Assembly (NCBI GenBank): GCA_003255065.1
Contig: QAOA01006379.1
Coordinates: 199,252 to 263,251, forward strand
Direction: 5' to 3'
DNA: 64,000 nt
DNA from: Cercis canadensis
Lineage: Eukaryota; Streptophyta; Magnoliopsida; Fabales; Fabaceae
The notes under the pieces are model-generated. The model had not been told where the DNA came from, made no database searches, and saw only the letters and a program-made list of their open reading frames with translations. Shown in pieces: positions 33,181 through 48,100 of the stretch. The position numbers and the translations under genes were made by a program. Position 1 is the stretch's first letter, and every line of letters starts with the position of its first letter.

Positions 33181-36100
33181 TTAATGCATCCATCTCCCCA
33201 TTTTCATTGTCACAATCTTTCTCTTCTTGTTGGCACGATGCTTGGCAGCAACCCTCAACTTCCGCTTAGCATTTCGCATTGGATTTATAACAGCCATAAG
33301 CTTTTCTTCTTGTTTCCTCTTATCTCTTTTTCCCTTAAGCCTCTTTCTGATAAGGTTGTAAGCTTGCACAAAGTTCTGAATACCCAAAATATTTTGTATT
33401 TTTCCACAGGTGTCTTCTGCCAAATGTTTGAGCTTATCTGGTAGAGAAGGAGAACCATTCTTATTAACTTGTCAGATAGCACTAGAAAAGGGGGAAGGGA
33501 ACAGAAAATTCAAAGAGAACTAAAAAATATACAATGTATCAGAACGTCAAGCATTTATAGTAACATTGCTGATTTTCAATCACCCCTTTTCAATCCTCCC
33601 ATTTTCAATTTTAAAGCATACCCTGCCATAGACTATGTACCCACAATATACCACACCCGCTCCCCTTTCCCCACAGAAAACAAGAAAAAGAAAAATAGAA
33701 AAGGAAAGATGGAAAGGAAATCTTAAGTAAAAGATAGAAGGATAGAGTGTATAGAAAGATTTCTAGGTCAAGTCTTATCAAAACCACCTCGGAAAAAGCA
33801 GACTTTCAGGATTCATCTAACATACGAGAAAACAAGTGAAAACAAGAGAAAAAAGAAAAACTCAGTTATTTTCCTACTTAATGAAAACTAACCAGGGATA
33901 ACTTTTCCAGCATATCCTTCACAAACTTTATATAGGGGTAACAGGATCTCAGATGCATAGTACAGGCAGTCATCCTGACTAATCTGTGACATAATATTCT
34001 GAAAACTGTTGAAGATTATTCCCATCTGCATTAAACAATTGAAGTATTATTACTAATAAACACTTGTCAAGACAAGAGAATCATGTGCATGTGGGTGCGT
34101 GAGTAGCTCACACACAAACCTGAATAGCATCCATTTGCAGGGCAATCTTCCCCATCTTCCTTAGCAATAATGAGACAAACATATATCGAAAATTCTCAGC
34201 ATTCTGGCAATTGTTTTGTTCATGTACAGAGGAGGTAAGAAATGAGAACATGTTTCTTCCTTTTCTTGAATCAAGCAAGTCCAAAGCTTTAAGAAAATGG
34301 TCTTTCTTGTGTTGCTCAAGAGCAGACCAGAATGCAGTAGGGTCTACACACACTACTTGTTGCATCAAAGAATGGACACCACAAATGGCAAAGACAATAT
34401 TTTGGGTCATCAGGTTGCTGTCAACATCTATGAGTTGATTTTTCAGTTGGCAGCAAAGGGAAGCCGCTATGAGAAATAGTCTACTTGGACTCATAAGAAA
34501 ATAATTCCCCAAGGGCTTTTGATGATTTTCTCTGCTAGCATCTTTTATATGTGCAAAGTATAGGGTTATGAGTCGACCTGATCTGTTGCGTACCCATGAA
34601 TGTGGGTACAAAAGCATCTCACATATGGTTTCCCATATATCCTGAAATTTATGCAAGAACAACATGAAAGACATTAAGAGAATTAAAGAGGGAACACAAC
34701 ATGTTAGACATTGAGAGATTCAAAGGCTGGAACAAAACAAGCCTTCAACTCAGCTAGCTATATTATAACATATTATACAAAAAAAAAACATTTACTCAAC
34801 TAATAGTTGTGAGGAGTCACCCAGGCTGTATCTTGGTGGGATAATCTTTTTACCATGAGATAGACTAAATAATTAAATCATTAAAACAGATATGAACAAT
34901 CCCTCCTATGACCCCCCCCCCCCCCCACCCCNCGAGGCAGGACCACCCCCCCCCGCCCCCCCCCCCCCCCCCCCCCCTCTTCTCTTTTTCCCTCTCCCCC
35001 AAAATTTCTCTCTTCTCCTACTATCTTATCTACCCAAAATATCCTGAACGGCAAGATCCCAAAAAGATTTAGCATGTGAATTACTGTCAAGATGCATCAA
35101 CAACCACTGCAAAAACTCACCCAATAAAAGTCTATCATTAATCCACCAAACCATTGTTGGCCAGGTTTATTTAAATACCTTAAAGTCTATCTGTAGATTC
35201 CCCTGCCCCTTATGGTTGTGTTTTGCATCACTTTTTCCCATTCTCTCTATTTATCTCTAGAACCTGATAGAATTATTTCTACACTTTTTGTCCTGCATCA
35301 CACGCACCACTGGCTGCAGTGAATGAAGCTACAACCATGCCAGGCCAAGCTAGGAGGGTTGTAAGCCTCTCCACTTTTATCTATTGATGAATTCTACTCG
35401 CATCAAATTGCAATTTATTAAGGAATTTCAAAGATAAGCTATTCCATAGGTCTAACTCATAATTAAATATACTTTACCTGGGTTCAAGTTTCTATCTCTC
35501 TCCCTTTTTCCTTTCCACAGTTGCAAAAAAAAGGTAAACTCCAGATCTAGTCATTACATATTCCCATGTCAACCTCCAAAACAATCTTTTCTGGGTGTTT
35601 AGCACACATCATGATGTTGGGTCATTGACCTTACATCTTGTAACACTTTCAGGTTGAGCTGTTAGAACGTTTATCTTCAATTAGATAGAATGTTAATTAC
35701 CTTCAATGTTTCATATATTTGTTCAGACTTGAGTAATATAACTTGCTGTTAAACATGCACCATTCATAAATCAATTGGAAACTTCAGAATTAATTTGTTC
35801 TATTACATACCTACAAGTAACAAATGAATCATTTCCAATGTTTTTCATTATCTTACTACATCCAAGTTCATATTTGCAAATTAGATGATGGAACAAAAAT
35901 TTGGCCGCTGCACAATATCTGTCATACACTCCCTTTCTTCCAAGAGATTCTTGTGTACTCCCAAAGTACATACTCTACAAACACATAAAAAGTTGACCCC
36001 ATGTGTGGGTCCCATAGGTGGGGCCCATTTTTGGTGTCAGTAGAATATGTACTTTGGGAGTACACAAGAACTTTCCGTACTTTCCAGCATCCTGTTTCTT

Positions 36101-39100
36101 TTGATTACTCCACTTGGACTTTCCACCTCCTTGTGGCCCTATATGATATCACCTTCGCTTTTCCCTTAAGCCCCCAACATCATTAATCCTTCTCCCCATC
36201 AATTAATCACCAAATAGCCCATAACATCAATCTATAGAAGCAGTTTCCCAAAAGCCAAGCCATCCCTTTTCCTTCATACCTTGTGCTCAAAAACCTCAAA
36301 TCAATCTAGCAACCCCATATCACACCCAAATAAACCAAACTACCAAAGCTGAATGGTTTGAAAAAGTTAACAAGCTAAAACTGGATGTTTGATCATATAC
36401 CACTCTGCAATCCTCCATAACACTTGGGATGTTGCAATCTCTACAGCTTATGCTCTGCATAATTTCTCAACTTCAAGGACCAACGTGGCAGTCCAAGTTA
36501 CTTAGAAATTGGTTATTAACTATTAAACGTTTAAATATCAACCCTCAACACTCCACAGTTGGCATATCACACTGCAGTCGTGATTTCCCACCCAAAGCCT
36601 GAAACCCTTATTCTTGAACCATAAAAGCACTCCATAAGCCACTTCAGGCAGTCTACCCTATCTATTGCTTGTTACCAATCATAAACATCTAAAAATTCAT
36701 AGATTAACATATCAATAACATCAACACATTTATACTTATATATTAGAAACATAGAGGTTTACCTCAAGATCCCTTGCAAAGCATAAATCAGGGAACTGAT
36801 GAATCATCTTCTCTAACATAACTAGAGAATAGTATGCCTCCTTCCAAAGGGAGACAATAGATTCAGCTGCAAAGTCTGCTTGCTTATCTGTGACTTCATC
36901 AATGGCAGACTGCAAGATGCGACGAGTCACTGGCAAGATGCAATCGATATGTCTATGAAATCCTTTCTTCATTACCTCAATCAGAAGCCCCAAGACCTGT
37001 ATCAGCATATATAGAGGTCATTAAATAAAGTGCACCAAGAAAAATAAAATACAAAAGCTACAGAGAGAAATTTTACAACCAAAACCATGAACTAAATCAT
37101 ACGCCAAGAATATTTAAAACCAAAAGTTAGGCAGTATAGAACGACAATAAAGTGAATGGCTCTGAAATCAACTCCTAAGCCTGTGCACAGGATTTCCTAT
37201 TCCCCTGCTAAGCTAAGGTTGATGACTAGCTGTATTTTGACAGGAACCATGTTTTAAATCATTAATTGTCTTAGCATCTCCATTGAATATTCTATTGATT
37301 CTCTCCAAACAAAGGGACCAACAAGAAAGCTTAATACCATCTTCCACGCTCTCCACTTCTTACTTCTTCTCTCTTGCTCCTGCTCCAACCCTGAAAGACC
37401 TCCATCATATTGGCAGCATCTCCCATGAAATACCACGAAAAGAGAGAAGTCCCACCCATACTTCCAAAGGAACTTCCCAATGCATATGTAAATAACCTGT
37501 ATCCCACCCACTAGTCTATACAAATGACATTGGCTGATTAAAATTCAGCCCCTTCCCAAATTATCTACCACGAAAAGAGAGAAGTCCCACCCATACTTCC
37601 AAAACAACCCAAAAAAAAAAAAATTAGGTGAAAGATTTGTTTAATAAAAGTATTTACTAGAAATAAGAGCCACTCCAAGTAGACACCTCTCATACATAGG
37701 TACAATATATCTTGCATGACGTATAGTAGAGAGGTATTTTTCTTTGGCATTTCTTGGTGCTTTCTAATGCATCCAATCCTTCTCAGTATCTGAAGAAACA
37801 GAAAATGGAAAACACCTAAAACAGAGCAAACTTTTATTTAACTTATGATTGCCAATACAGTTCAGAAAACATTACCTGTGCAGCAGCACCCCACAGTTGC
37901 TGCTTCTCACCCAAATACCAAGATAGACCATACTCAAGAATGGAATGAAGTGAATTTGGGCTAACAGAACTGATAAGCATCTTTATAGCAGCCCCACTCA
38001 TAGAACGAACAGTACTATCATTATCATTGGCCAAGCAGACCACCAAATTGACAAATAATGTCTGTGATTGCTTATCCAAAACATTTATTGGAAACTTGAC
38101 TATAATAGCATGAATCATTTCAAGAACAGCTTCTCGTCCACTTGAATGTTCATACCTGCAAGGATAAAACATTCATAATCATAAAATCATATAAGAATAG
38201 AAAAAACAGCAACACAACCAAAAAAAAACAAAGAATGCAGAACACTTGCCTCAGATTTGAGAGCAGGAAATCCAAATGTTGTTGCAAGCGCTTTCCTGAA
38301 AGCTTATAGTCAAGCAAAAATTGCAACAGGATCTTACTGCATTTCTTGCGAATTGATTCCAATTGACTTGTCACCATCAATTCTGCAACCCTAGTAACAA
38401 GATCATATATCTCAGATACAACCAGCTTGCGGTTGACAATACCCTTTAAAAGTGAAAGGGCCACAGGAGAAGGATTCCTTTCAAGATCAAGAAATAATGG
38501 AAGCTGAATTAGAAAATGTAGCTGATATGATGTTAGAGTAATTTTTGTGCTCCGCAAAAGCACAGTCAGCAATGTCAAACATGACTGCATTAAAGGGCTG
38601 CTAGGGTTCACTGAACTCTGTGCAATATCCAACAGGGCTGCCTTTACTCTCTCGGCTTGGGATTCAAGGGATGGTAATGGTAGCCTCACCAGTACAGTAA
38701 GGCATCCAAGGGAAGCACACAAGATATCCTCATACTTAGAGCACAAGCAGTCACTTAATAGCGTGACAAAAGGATCTAATAAGGATAAAATCTGCTCATC
38801 TTTTTTATCCTGTTTTAAACCTTTTATACGTTTATTCAATATTCTGAGAGCAAACACTGTAATTAGGTGGGAACACAATAAGCCACTACCAACTACACGG
38901 CCAGTAGAAATTCTTCTTGCATTAATTTGACAATGCTTATCTGCCTCTTTCACCAATTTATTCTCATGCTGACCAATTTCATCTTTAATCCCATCTTCAA
39001 TAAGACCATATATAAAGATAAATAGATCAGTCTGTTCTACTGATGGATTGCATTCAACACCAGCAGCTATATGATATAACATATTTTCCAATTTTGCTCT

Positions 39101-42100
39101 TACTTTGGGTGTGAAGTGCTTCTGCAAATGAGCTGTCACAGGTGCAAGGAGCTTCAGTGCATGGCTTTTAAATGTTATGTTTTGGGCTATTAATCTCAAT
39201 GTTTCAAAAGACTTATTTTTCCTTGTTTCTTTCATCTTGGCAGCTATCTTTTCCACCTCCTTCTGCTCAGCAACATCGCCAAGAATGTCATTCTCTATTA
39301 CAGAAAGGAGATCCTCCAAACAGTAATCTAACTTTCCACTAACTGGATTTGAAAGACATTTAGACAAAATAAAATTGAGTGTGTATCCCAATACATGAAG
39401 TTCATATCCCCGCTTTAAGGTAGCTTGCAAGACCTTGACAATGAATTGCAAGTATTCCAATCCAAGCTCCTTTAAACATGCAGCCAGTGCAAGCCTAGCT
39501 TCATCACGAATGCTTTCTAGATGGCCTTTTAAGAAGTTTGAAATTCGATGAACAATACTTGGAAGATGAACGTCCATTATATCCCCAGGAAGCAATTTAA
39601 GCAGTTTCAGTGCAGCAACACTGATATTCACATTGACCCTTTCTGAATCAGAACTCAGCAGCTTTTGTATCCTTGGAAGCACCATTTTATAAAGGCAAGT
39701 CTGTATGTCTGTGATCATAACAGAACTACCACAGTTACCTAAGACGTCTGAAGAAACAGAGACAGTTGGCTCTAAATCAGAAACACCACCCAAGGATTCC
39801 TTGGCCTCTCTTGTGTAAGAAACTTCTGAAAAATGAAATTTGTCCAAAATAGAGCAAATCAGGCGTATGAAAATTTTTTGCTTGTCTGGACTACTGGTTA
39901 TTCCCCGAAAGCATCGGATCAGTAATGCATAGTATGACTTCCATTCCATCTGGCCTGCTATAGAAGCAAGGGCCTCTATGCATGCATTTTTTACGTGCTC
40001 TGCCTTTCCTTCTCGTTCATCAAATAACATAGTGAAAAAGAGTGGCACAAACACTTTCTTGATGATGCCCTAAAAGTAAACAATAGCATATTATACTTAA
40101 GTAACCAGGAAAACATTCTTCATATTAAAGGATAAAGTCATTACCCCTGACATCTTGTTCACACTAATGACATTCTTAAACCGTGACAATGCCTTCCCTC
40201 TCCTACGCATCTGCAGCACCAAAAAATCCTATTCAAATACGTCTACCAAAACAAAGAAAGTAATAACTGACTAACAACCAACAAGTCCTATAGAGTGAAT
40301 CTCAACCAAAGAAATAGGCAATACAGCAAAATGTTTCTCATTATGCTGAGGAAAAATAGCAAAAAGATATCGCGTTAAAAAAATACACTTATATATTGCC
40401 AGACATCTGGTCATCATGAAGTATTTAGAAACAAAAAAAATCCATTTCTACGCAAGCAAAATAAAACTGAGGCAACTAGAAGTATGCAACTACACAGGAT
40501 ATACCTAGGATTAAAAAGAGCGTACCTCTGAGTGAACTATATTATTGAAAAAATCTACTTCAGCGTCGTCACTGCACAGGACCATAAATGATCCAAGAGT
40601 TGACAATTCTGGAAGCTTCAACACCATTTGACGTAACAAATCTATCCATCCCTGCAACCACACCAACGTCACAGAAACATAAAGGATTGAACAATATAAT
40701 ACTTTACCTCTAATTTTAATCTACATTTTCAATTAGTAATGGGATTTAAGAACTTAGACATATTTGTGCATGTGTTAATTCTTCCCATCATCCTGGCAAT
40801 GAGTGGAACTAGGGAATATAACAAAATATCTATCTACATGCTATAGACTAGAAACACCACAAAAAATAAAAAATAAAAACAAAAAAAGGTCTGCTGATAT
40901 ATGCACATATATGTCTAACTTCATATATGTATAAAATTAATACAGCACTGCTCAACATGATGATGACTAAATTTATAGAGTACCTTTCTAACAGAAAGTA
41001 CTCCATCCATTGCATCTCCCATATGTTTTAAAAGAAACTTGTTTGTTATACGCTGGATGCATGCTTTTGTCCAACAACCATCGCCGTTTCTAATCATACC
41101 CAACTCTTGATCACTGTTTCCTTCTTGGCAAATGATCAGGGCAGAAAAATCAATGAAGGACAGCAATGAACCATAAGCACTACGCCCAAAGGTCAATTCT
41201 TCAGATGACATGTCATGCACACAGTGAGATAAAACAAGTAATGCATGATCCACTTGGACATTTTTGAAGAAATCAGTGTTAATGCTTTCATAAGCATTCA
41301 AAATAGAATCATGATCAAGCCAACCCATGGTGGATGTTGCATTCAACTGACGTAGAAGTTTTGCCTGCATCCATCAAAATAGCAGAAAAAAATCACAGAA
41401 ATATAGAAAGTGGTAGAGTTCCATCAAAATTAATACATGGAAGAAAAGAGACAAAAAGGCAAGAATTACCACAGTGAGAACAGATGTATCAGATGCTACA
41501 AGAGCATCAAGAAGATCACAGATCCTCAACCGCATATCCAGCTCAGCCGAAATAACTAAAGGAGAAACAGCACTCAGAATTTTAGTAGTACTTCCATTTC
41601 CTAGTACTGGTATGAAATTTTGAATGACTTGCAAAACTTCAACACAAACATCTGCAACACAACCAAGAGATTATCAATACCAAGGTAGGAATCTAATCTA
41701 TAGAAGAAAGAGAAAGAAAAAGAAACTGGAAATATATGAGATGCTCTCACCAGAATTTTGGGATTTCTTCTCCACAAACAGAAGCAAGACATCCACAAAG
41801 CTCATTGCTAACTTTGCGTCCTTGATGTACTTTGGTAAAAATTTGAAAATACTAATTATTGTCTCCCCAGGAGATTTTACCAACTTTCTGGCACCAAAGA
41901 AAAGAGCAAAACATTGAGCGCTCAAGTCCCATTCCCTTGTCTATTTTCTTATAATAAGTAAAAGCATATTGCCAGTTCAACCAGAAACATGGTATCATCA
42001 ATTTCACTGGATAAAATACAGTTGTTCATGCATATCCTACATCTGTAAGCACAGAATTTCATCTCATATTTTTTTCTTTTTTCTTAAGAAAATTATTGTA

Positions 42101-45100
42101 TTTCTAATTCTTTTTTCTTTTTGGAATTTGGTGATCCAGGAAATCTGAATCATAAATTCCCTCTCAATCTCAAATGAAACAACCTCCAGTCCATATTCAA
42201 TAAGGAAGACCAAAAGTCTTATCATCAAACTCAATACATGCCACCTGAAGGGAGCAGGAATAAGCAAAATTTTACAGAAAGGGAAAACCAAACAGAAATC
42301 TCAACCCAGGCAGACTATCAGTTAATGGATAGTAATTTAACTGATCATCTATTGAACTGAGTCTTTACACCCTCAAATTTCACTTGTACAGTAGATACAT
42401 AGTACAAATTTACTATTCCCACTCGAATGTAATAAAAAATTAAAGCCCACTAGAGTTCATTTCTCCCCAGAACAGCAGCATTACATAGTCATCATCATCC
42501 TCAATTAATTGACCATTATTATGCTGCAAACCATCCAACATGACTAGAATCCACAAGCTGCTCTACCTCTGAACCACTATGTGCTAGAAAATTGTGTTCA
42601 CTATGTAAGCTCAGGTTCCCCATTTTCAAGCTGTAAGATCAGCTATTGATCTCCCATAATTAAAGGATTGATTCACTCGGAAACAGCATGACATAAAATC
42701 CAATCTATAGTGTCTATCTGATATGAAGACAAATAGGTTGCACACATTTTCTCCTATCTTAAATTTATTGGTACAAATACACAAGGTAAACATATTTAAG
42801 TAAGTTTCTATAAATGTTTGCTGCATGTATCAGTCTAATACAGACAGTAATTCAACTAAATATAATGTCAAGCATTTTTAGAACACAAGATTTAGTCAGC
42901 ATATGCCATAATTTAGAAAAAAGTAAAACTGGTCTATGAATTTATGAGCTCAGAATTTTCAGATGTATGCTTATTCAGAAAAATTCATAATAACATGAAC
43001 TTATCAGAAATTCATATTTCAAACAACATTAAACATCTTTCTTTTCTTTTCTTTTTTTCGTTCTCTTGTTCATGTTTAACATTTAGCATTGCCTGACAAT
43101 GTTAACACTAAACCTGCCTATCTATAACTACTGCAATCAACAACATATTCAGCCTCAAAAACAAACATCAATATTCCTAAGTTTTATAAATTGGGAGGTT
43201 TCTGTAAGTGTATCACTCTTCAACAAAAAATTTTAGTCAGCATATGCCAGTTAAGGAAAAGTTAAACTCATTACAAATTTACAAGCTCAGAAATTCAGAT
43301 GCATGCATATCCAGAAAAGATAATGGTAACATGAACATATCAGAAATTCAAATTTTGGATGACATTAGACATCTTTCTTTTGTTTATGTTTAATTTTAGC
43401 ATTGTCTGACAATGCTAAAGATTAAACATAAACAACATTCAACCACATTAGTAAAATACGGTCATACCTCTTGGCTGCATTATCACTTCCAAATAAACAA
43501 CACAAGCTGCTTACAAGTTCCTCAATATTTGAAAATAAAATCCTTCGTGCAGGATTGTCTTCATCATCCAACTCATCGTCAAGACTCAACAAGTTCTCAG
43601 CAAAATTTAGAACACAAGATATCACAGCCTCAGAAGCTGATTTGACACGGAGAATTGAAAATATATCAGGTACAAGACTCTCTTCCCTACATAATAGGGC
43701 CACAAGTTTATGGTTTCTACTCATGGCCTGAAAGCAAGAGAAGAGCGAACTTGGTTTCTCACTACTAGCACCCTCCTGCTTGAATCTATCAATTAAAGGT
43801 TTTACTGAAGCAAAGAATATCTCCCACAACTGTGAACCAAATTCATGATCTTCATACTTATTCAGGACAAGGGAAACAATTTTGAGGCACAAAGATCTCA
43901 TATCCTTGACCTGCTTCACATCAGTGCTGGTCTGCACATATAAATTCAAGATTTGAAAGTGATTAAAATAAAAAAAAATAAAAAAAAAAAAAATTACTAT
44001 GGGGGAACATGATTTTGATTCCAAGCAATAGCTCTTTATATGAATCCTAGATTAGTATATGATATCCCAACAGGTTCACAATAGTGTAACTGGACACTTT
44101 GTTTCCTAGTATATATCATGTCCTTTCTCAATAATCTAGATGTAATATAAGCATATAAGCGCCATTTCAAACTAAATGTCTCATGTGGGGCAATTTGGGC
44201 TGTTGCCCAAATGGTCACTGGTGTCTCTCTCCAATGAGATTGACCGAGTTCAACCCCCCACCCCCAGCATTCATGTGTAGTACTGCCCCCTGCCCCCCAC
44301 CCCCCCCCCCCNNNNNNNNNNNNNNNNNNNNNNNNNNNNNNNNNNNNNNNNNNNNNNNNNNNNNNNNNNNNNNNNNNNNNNNNNNNNNNNNNNNNNNNNN
44401 NNNNNNNNNNNNNNNNNNNNNNNNNNNNNNNNNNNNNNNNNNNNNNCTAATGTTCATGATAACAAAAACATACACCATTTCTTCATCAAGATCAGCAAGA
44501 ATGGTTCTCAACATATAAAACTCTGCATGCGGCATGATCAGAATATTTACCTGGTTATGATTTGCTGGAGCACTGTCTTCCTCAAGGAACTTTGGGTTAG
44601 TGCTAGAATTATTTTGATCTGAAGAGAATCCATTCAGTTTTGCAGTGTCAAGACTTGATGCGCAGCTTCCCAATACCCGAACAACACACCCCATCAATAG
44701 ATCCAAGAAAGGTTTAACATGCAATGCATCAAAAACTCCAAGAATATCTTCAATGACATGTACAAAACCATATTTCTTTTTCCACGAAAGGGCTGCTATA
44801 TTGTCCAAAGTAAAGTACTCCAACAAAGATGATCCCTGGAATTCACCAATAGACTCACTAGGTAGAGTCCAAAACAAGTTCGCAGCCCCATCACATTTCT
44901 TTACTATTTGCAATGGTTTTATCAGTAATATAAAGAAAAGTGGCAGCTCATTGACATCAAGTTGAGCTATGAAATTCAGAACAGCCTTCCGATGACTGAT
45001 ACTGGCATTCTGACAAAAAGAAAGGACATTGTGAATGATGAGTTTAAAATGTAAGGACAAATGAACAGCATAGATGTAAACAACCAAAACTAGGAAGATA

Positions 45101-48100
45101 GATGTGAAAGACCTTCAAAGTTTCAGACCATTCAAAACAACCAAATCAGGTTCAATTGGATATACCTTTCGAGATGCAAGCCCCTTCAGGTTTCTGACTT
45201 TTGGCATCAAAAGATGAATAACTAAGGGCACAAGGTAAGCCCTGTGAGATCCTTCTATGACATTAGCTTCTGTGGATAAACTCCATGTTGTTAGTTCCTC
45301 TCTTAAATTTTTGGAACTGATCAAGTTCCTCAGATGCTGATCATATGGTAAAAGGTAATCATCTTTCCAGGTTAACAGGCAATCCAGAACTTTCATTTGT
45401 ATTTCAGGATCATTTTCTTCTAAGAGCCTGCCCAAAACACCCGAAAGAAAGTTGTCTAAAATTGGGCCCACCAAGATAAAGCATGTAAGTAGCTAGTGAG
45501 TAGATATGCAGTTATACAAGCATTAAATAACAAAAAATCAAATAGTGCATCAACCTGTTCAGCAAAACCTCCTTAAGGAATTGACTCCAGTAAAATGACT
45601 TAGGATTTTTCATCAACTTCAACAGGTTTAACCATTCCTTTAAGACAGCCTTCCACTCTTTGCCTTTACATGCAATAGAATCAAACAATCCCACACTGCA
45701 ATTTCACATTGCAAATGAAAACAATCTCTCAGACCAGGTAAATAGGAGTAAGACCTCAAAAGTTAAAAAATTCAAAAACATGAACCAGTAGAGAGAGAAA
45801 ATAAAGCAGATATGTACCTCATAAGATCATCAGTGTTGTATCCTAAAAACTTTAAGAATAGAGGTATAAATTGCCGAGACCGAGATTCAATAACCATAGG
45901 AACCTTTTGTAAGGATTTCAGCAACAGTGCCAAAATTGTTACATATGGTGTGCTATCAGATTTAGCACCGAGAAACACTTTGAAACAATGAACAAGACCT
46001 GAGAAACCAAAAGAGCTTAATTACTGAACCTAGGGGAAAGCAGTTCAATAATTTTAACTCAAGTCAAGCAAAATGACCTAGCCTTTCCTTGTAAGTCTAT
46101 ATATATATATATATATATATAATTTTTTGAATGTTTTATAATTTTATATTTGGAATTTAAATTTCTTAAAAAAAGTTATATTTTCAACCTATAAATAATA
46201 ATTGATTAAATTAATATCTTATATAAAACATATTAAATCAAAGTCAAATGGACTAAAATATATTAAAAACCTGAGAAACACATTGAAACAATGAAGAAGA
46301 CCTGACAAACAGAAAGAGCTTAATTTCTCAACCTAGGGAAAGCAGTTCAATAATTTTAATTCAAGTCAAGCACAATGATCAAACCTTTCCTTCCAAGTCT
46401 ATACATATATATAGCATACTATATTCAATTTTTTTAATATTTTATAATTTTATATTTGAAATTTAAACTTTTTTAAAACAATTTATATTTTTGACCTATA
46501 AATAGAATTGATTCAATTAATATCTTATATAAAATATATTAAAGTCGAAGTTAAATTGACTGACCAATTAACAATTATTTACAAAATTTATATAACCAAG
46601 CACTATTACAAGAAAAAGAACCATATACAAAAGCAAAAGCAAAAATCAAGTTGGACCATACCAGTTGGCTCATGAGAGAATATATCATTCACACTATCAT
46701 GTAGGTTACAAGAAGCCTGTGATATTGATTGACACCGGTCCAGGTAACAGACAAAGTTATCCCATACAAGTGCAAAATGCTTGCTAATCAAGACCGCAAG
46801 ACATTCTAATGCAGGATCCCAGAGGTGGCTAAACCGATTATTCAAGATGCCAAAGATTCCATTCAAAACAAGAGGCACATAAACTTCAGATATCCTTCCA
46901 GCAGATAGGACCATTTGCATCTTGGAAATCAATAGCTGAATGCTCCTGCTAGTTGAAACTGAAATAGGAGTTGTTTCAATAGAGAGGAGGAGCTGAAGAA
47001 CCTGTTATTTCACCAAAAATAGCACACTGTTACATAACTTAAAAGCTGAAGCCAAAATGATAGTGGCACAGAACATGAGACATACATACATTACTTCCTG
47101 TGCCATTGACATCAAAACTTTGAGAAACTTCAGTTCTCCTTTTCTTCTCGGCTGGCTGATCCTCTGAAAAAATTTCCCAACCAAGAGGTTTATAATGACA
47201 CAGTATTTTAAGAGTTGAAATGCGAGTCTCCTTTTCAGAATGACACAAATTGTCAGCAAATACGGTTGCTGCGCCCATAATCTTTTCTACTTCAAGTTCT
47301 GGATGATATATTCTACAGCTGGTGTCTTCTAATGGAGAACTATAATTACAAAAAAGAGGGTTATGCAAGTATAGAGCTTGTAACTATTGTAACCACCAAA
47401 CAAAGAAAGAGGAAAAGAAATATGTCAGGAAACAATTAGTCATTAACATAGAGCCACTTACCCATACTTGGATTCCAAATAATCAGCAACAGCTGACAAC
47501 ACTTGTGAAGATGATCTATATCTTTTTGCAATACTCAAAAACCTAACTGTTTCATCAGCTCCAGAGTTACTGCCACTATACAATCTGTTATATGAACTTA
47601 ACGCAGTACCAAGAATGCTTTCCCAGGCTTTTTTAAAAGTATCTGCAATGTAGGCCGAGGAAACAGCATTTATCATACAGAAAAAAAAAAAAGCAATTGT
47701 CAGAGAAAGAAACAAGAAAACATAACTCAAGCAATTGTTTNGAGAGAGAGAGAAGAGAAAAAAAAGCAAGAGAAAGAAACAAGAAAACATAACTCAAGCA
47801 ATTGTTTTTCACATTTCTAGTGTCTACACAATTCAATGGCAGAAGCATATGAGAATAAGGAAGAAATCGATTACAAATAACAAACAATGAAGCACCAATT
47901 CTAATATATAACCTGGACTAGATATTTTCTTTCTAGGTATGACCCTAGCCAGTTCAGAATTATGATAGCAAAACAAGTATCATAGCCTTCAGATCAATAT
48001 AATGACACAGAGTTACAAGATTATTCATCAAGAAACCCATATTTGAAACAAACAAGGAACTTCAAAATACCATCTTTGATTGTCAGGAGCTGATCTAATG

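Larger units (their letters stand above)
34690..36762. other. UTP20 intron 28 with poly-C tract, single N and the 1.1-kb duplicate
   Basis: Intron 28 spans 34642-36762. It includes a long C homopolymer (34913-34977) broken by a single N at 34932, which is likely a low-quality or collapsed sequence, then the duplicated segment 35089-36216 and about 550 bp of unique sequence. Short minus frames such as 35771-35971 also fall within the duplicate and are not exons. Confidence 0.75.

Noticed and set aside
35771..35971. Minus-strand 66-codon frame as an additional UTP20 exon
   Set aside because: It lies in the duplicated repeat segment, is not needed for the continuous protein between exons 28 and 29, and has no resemblance to UTP20.
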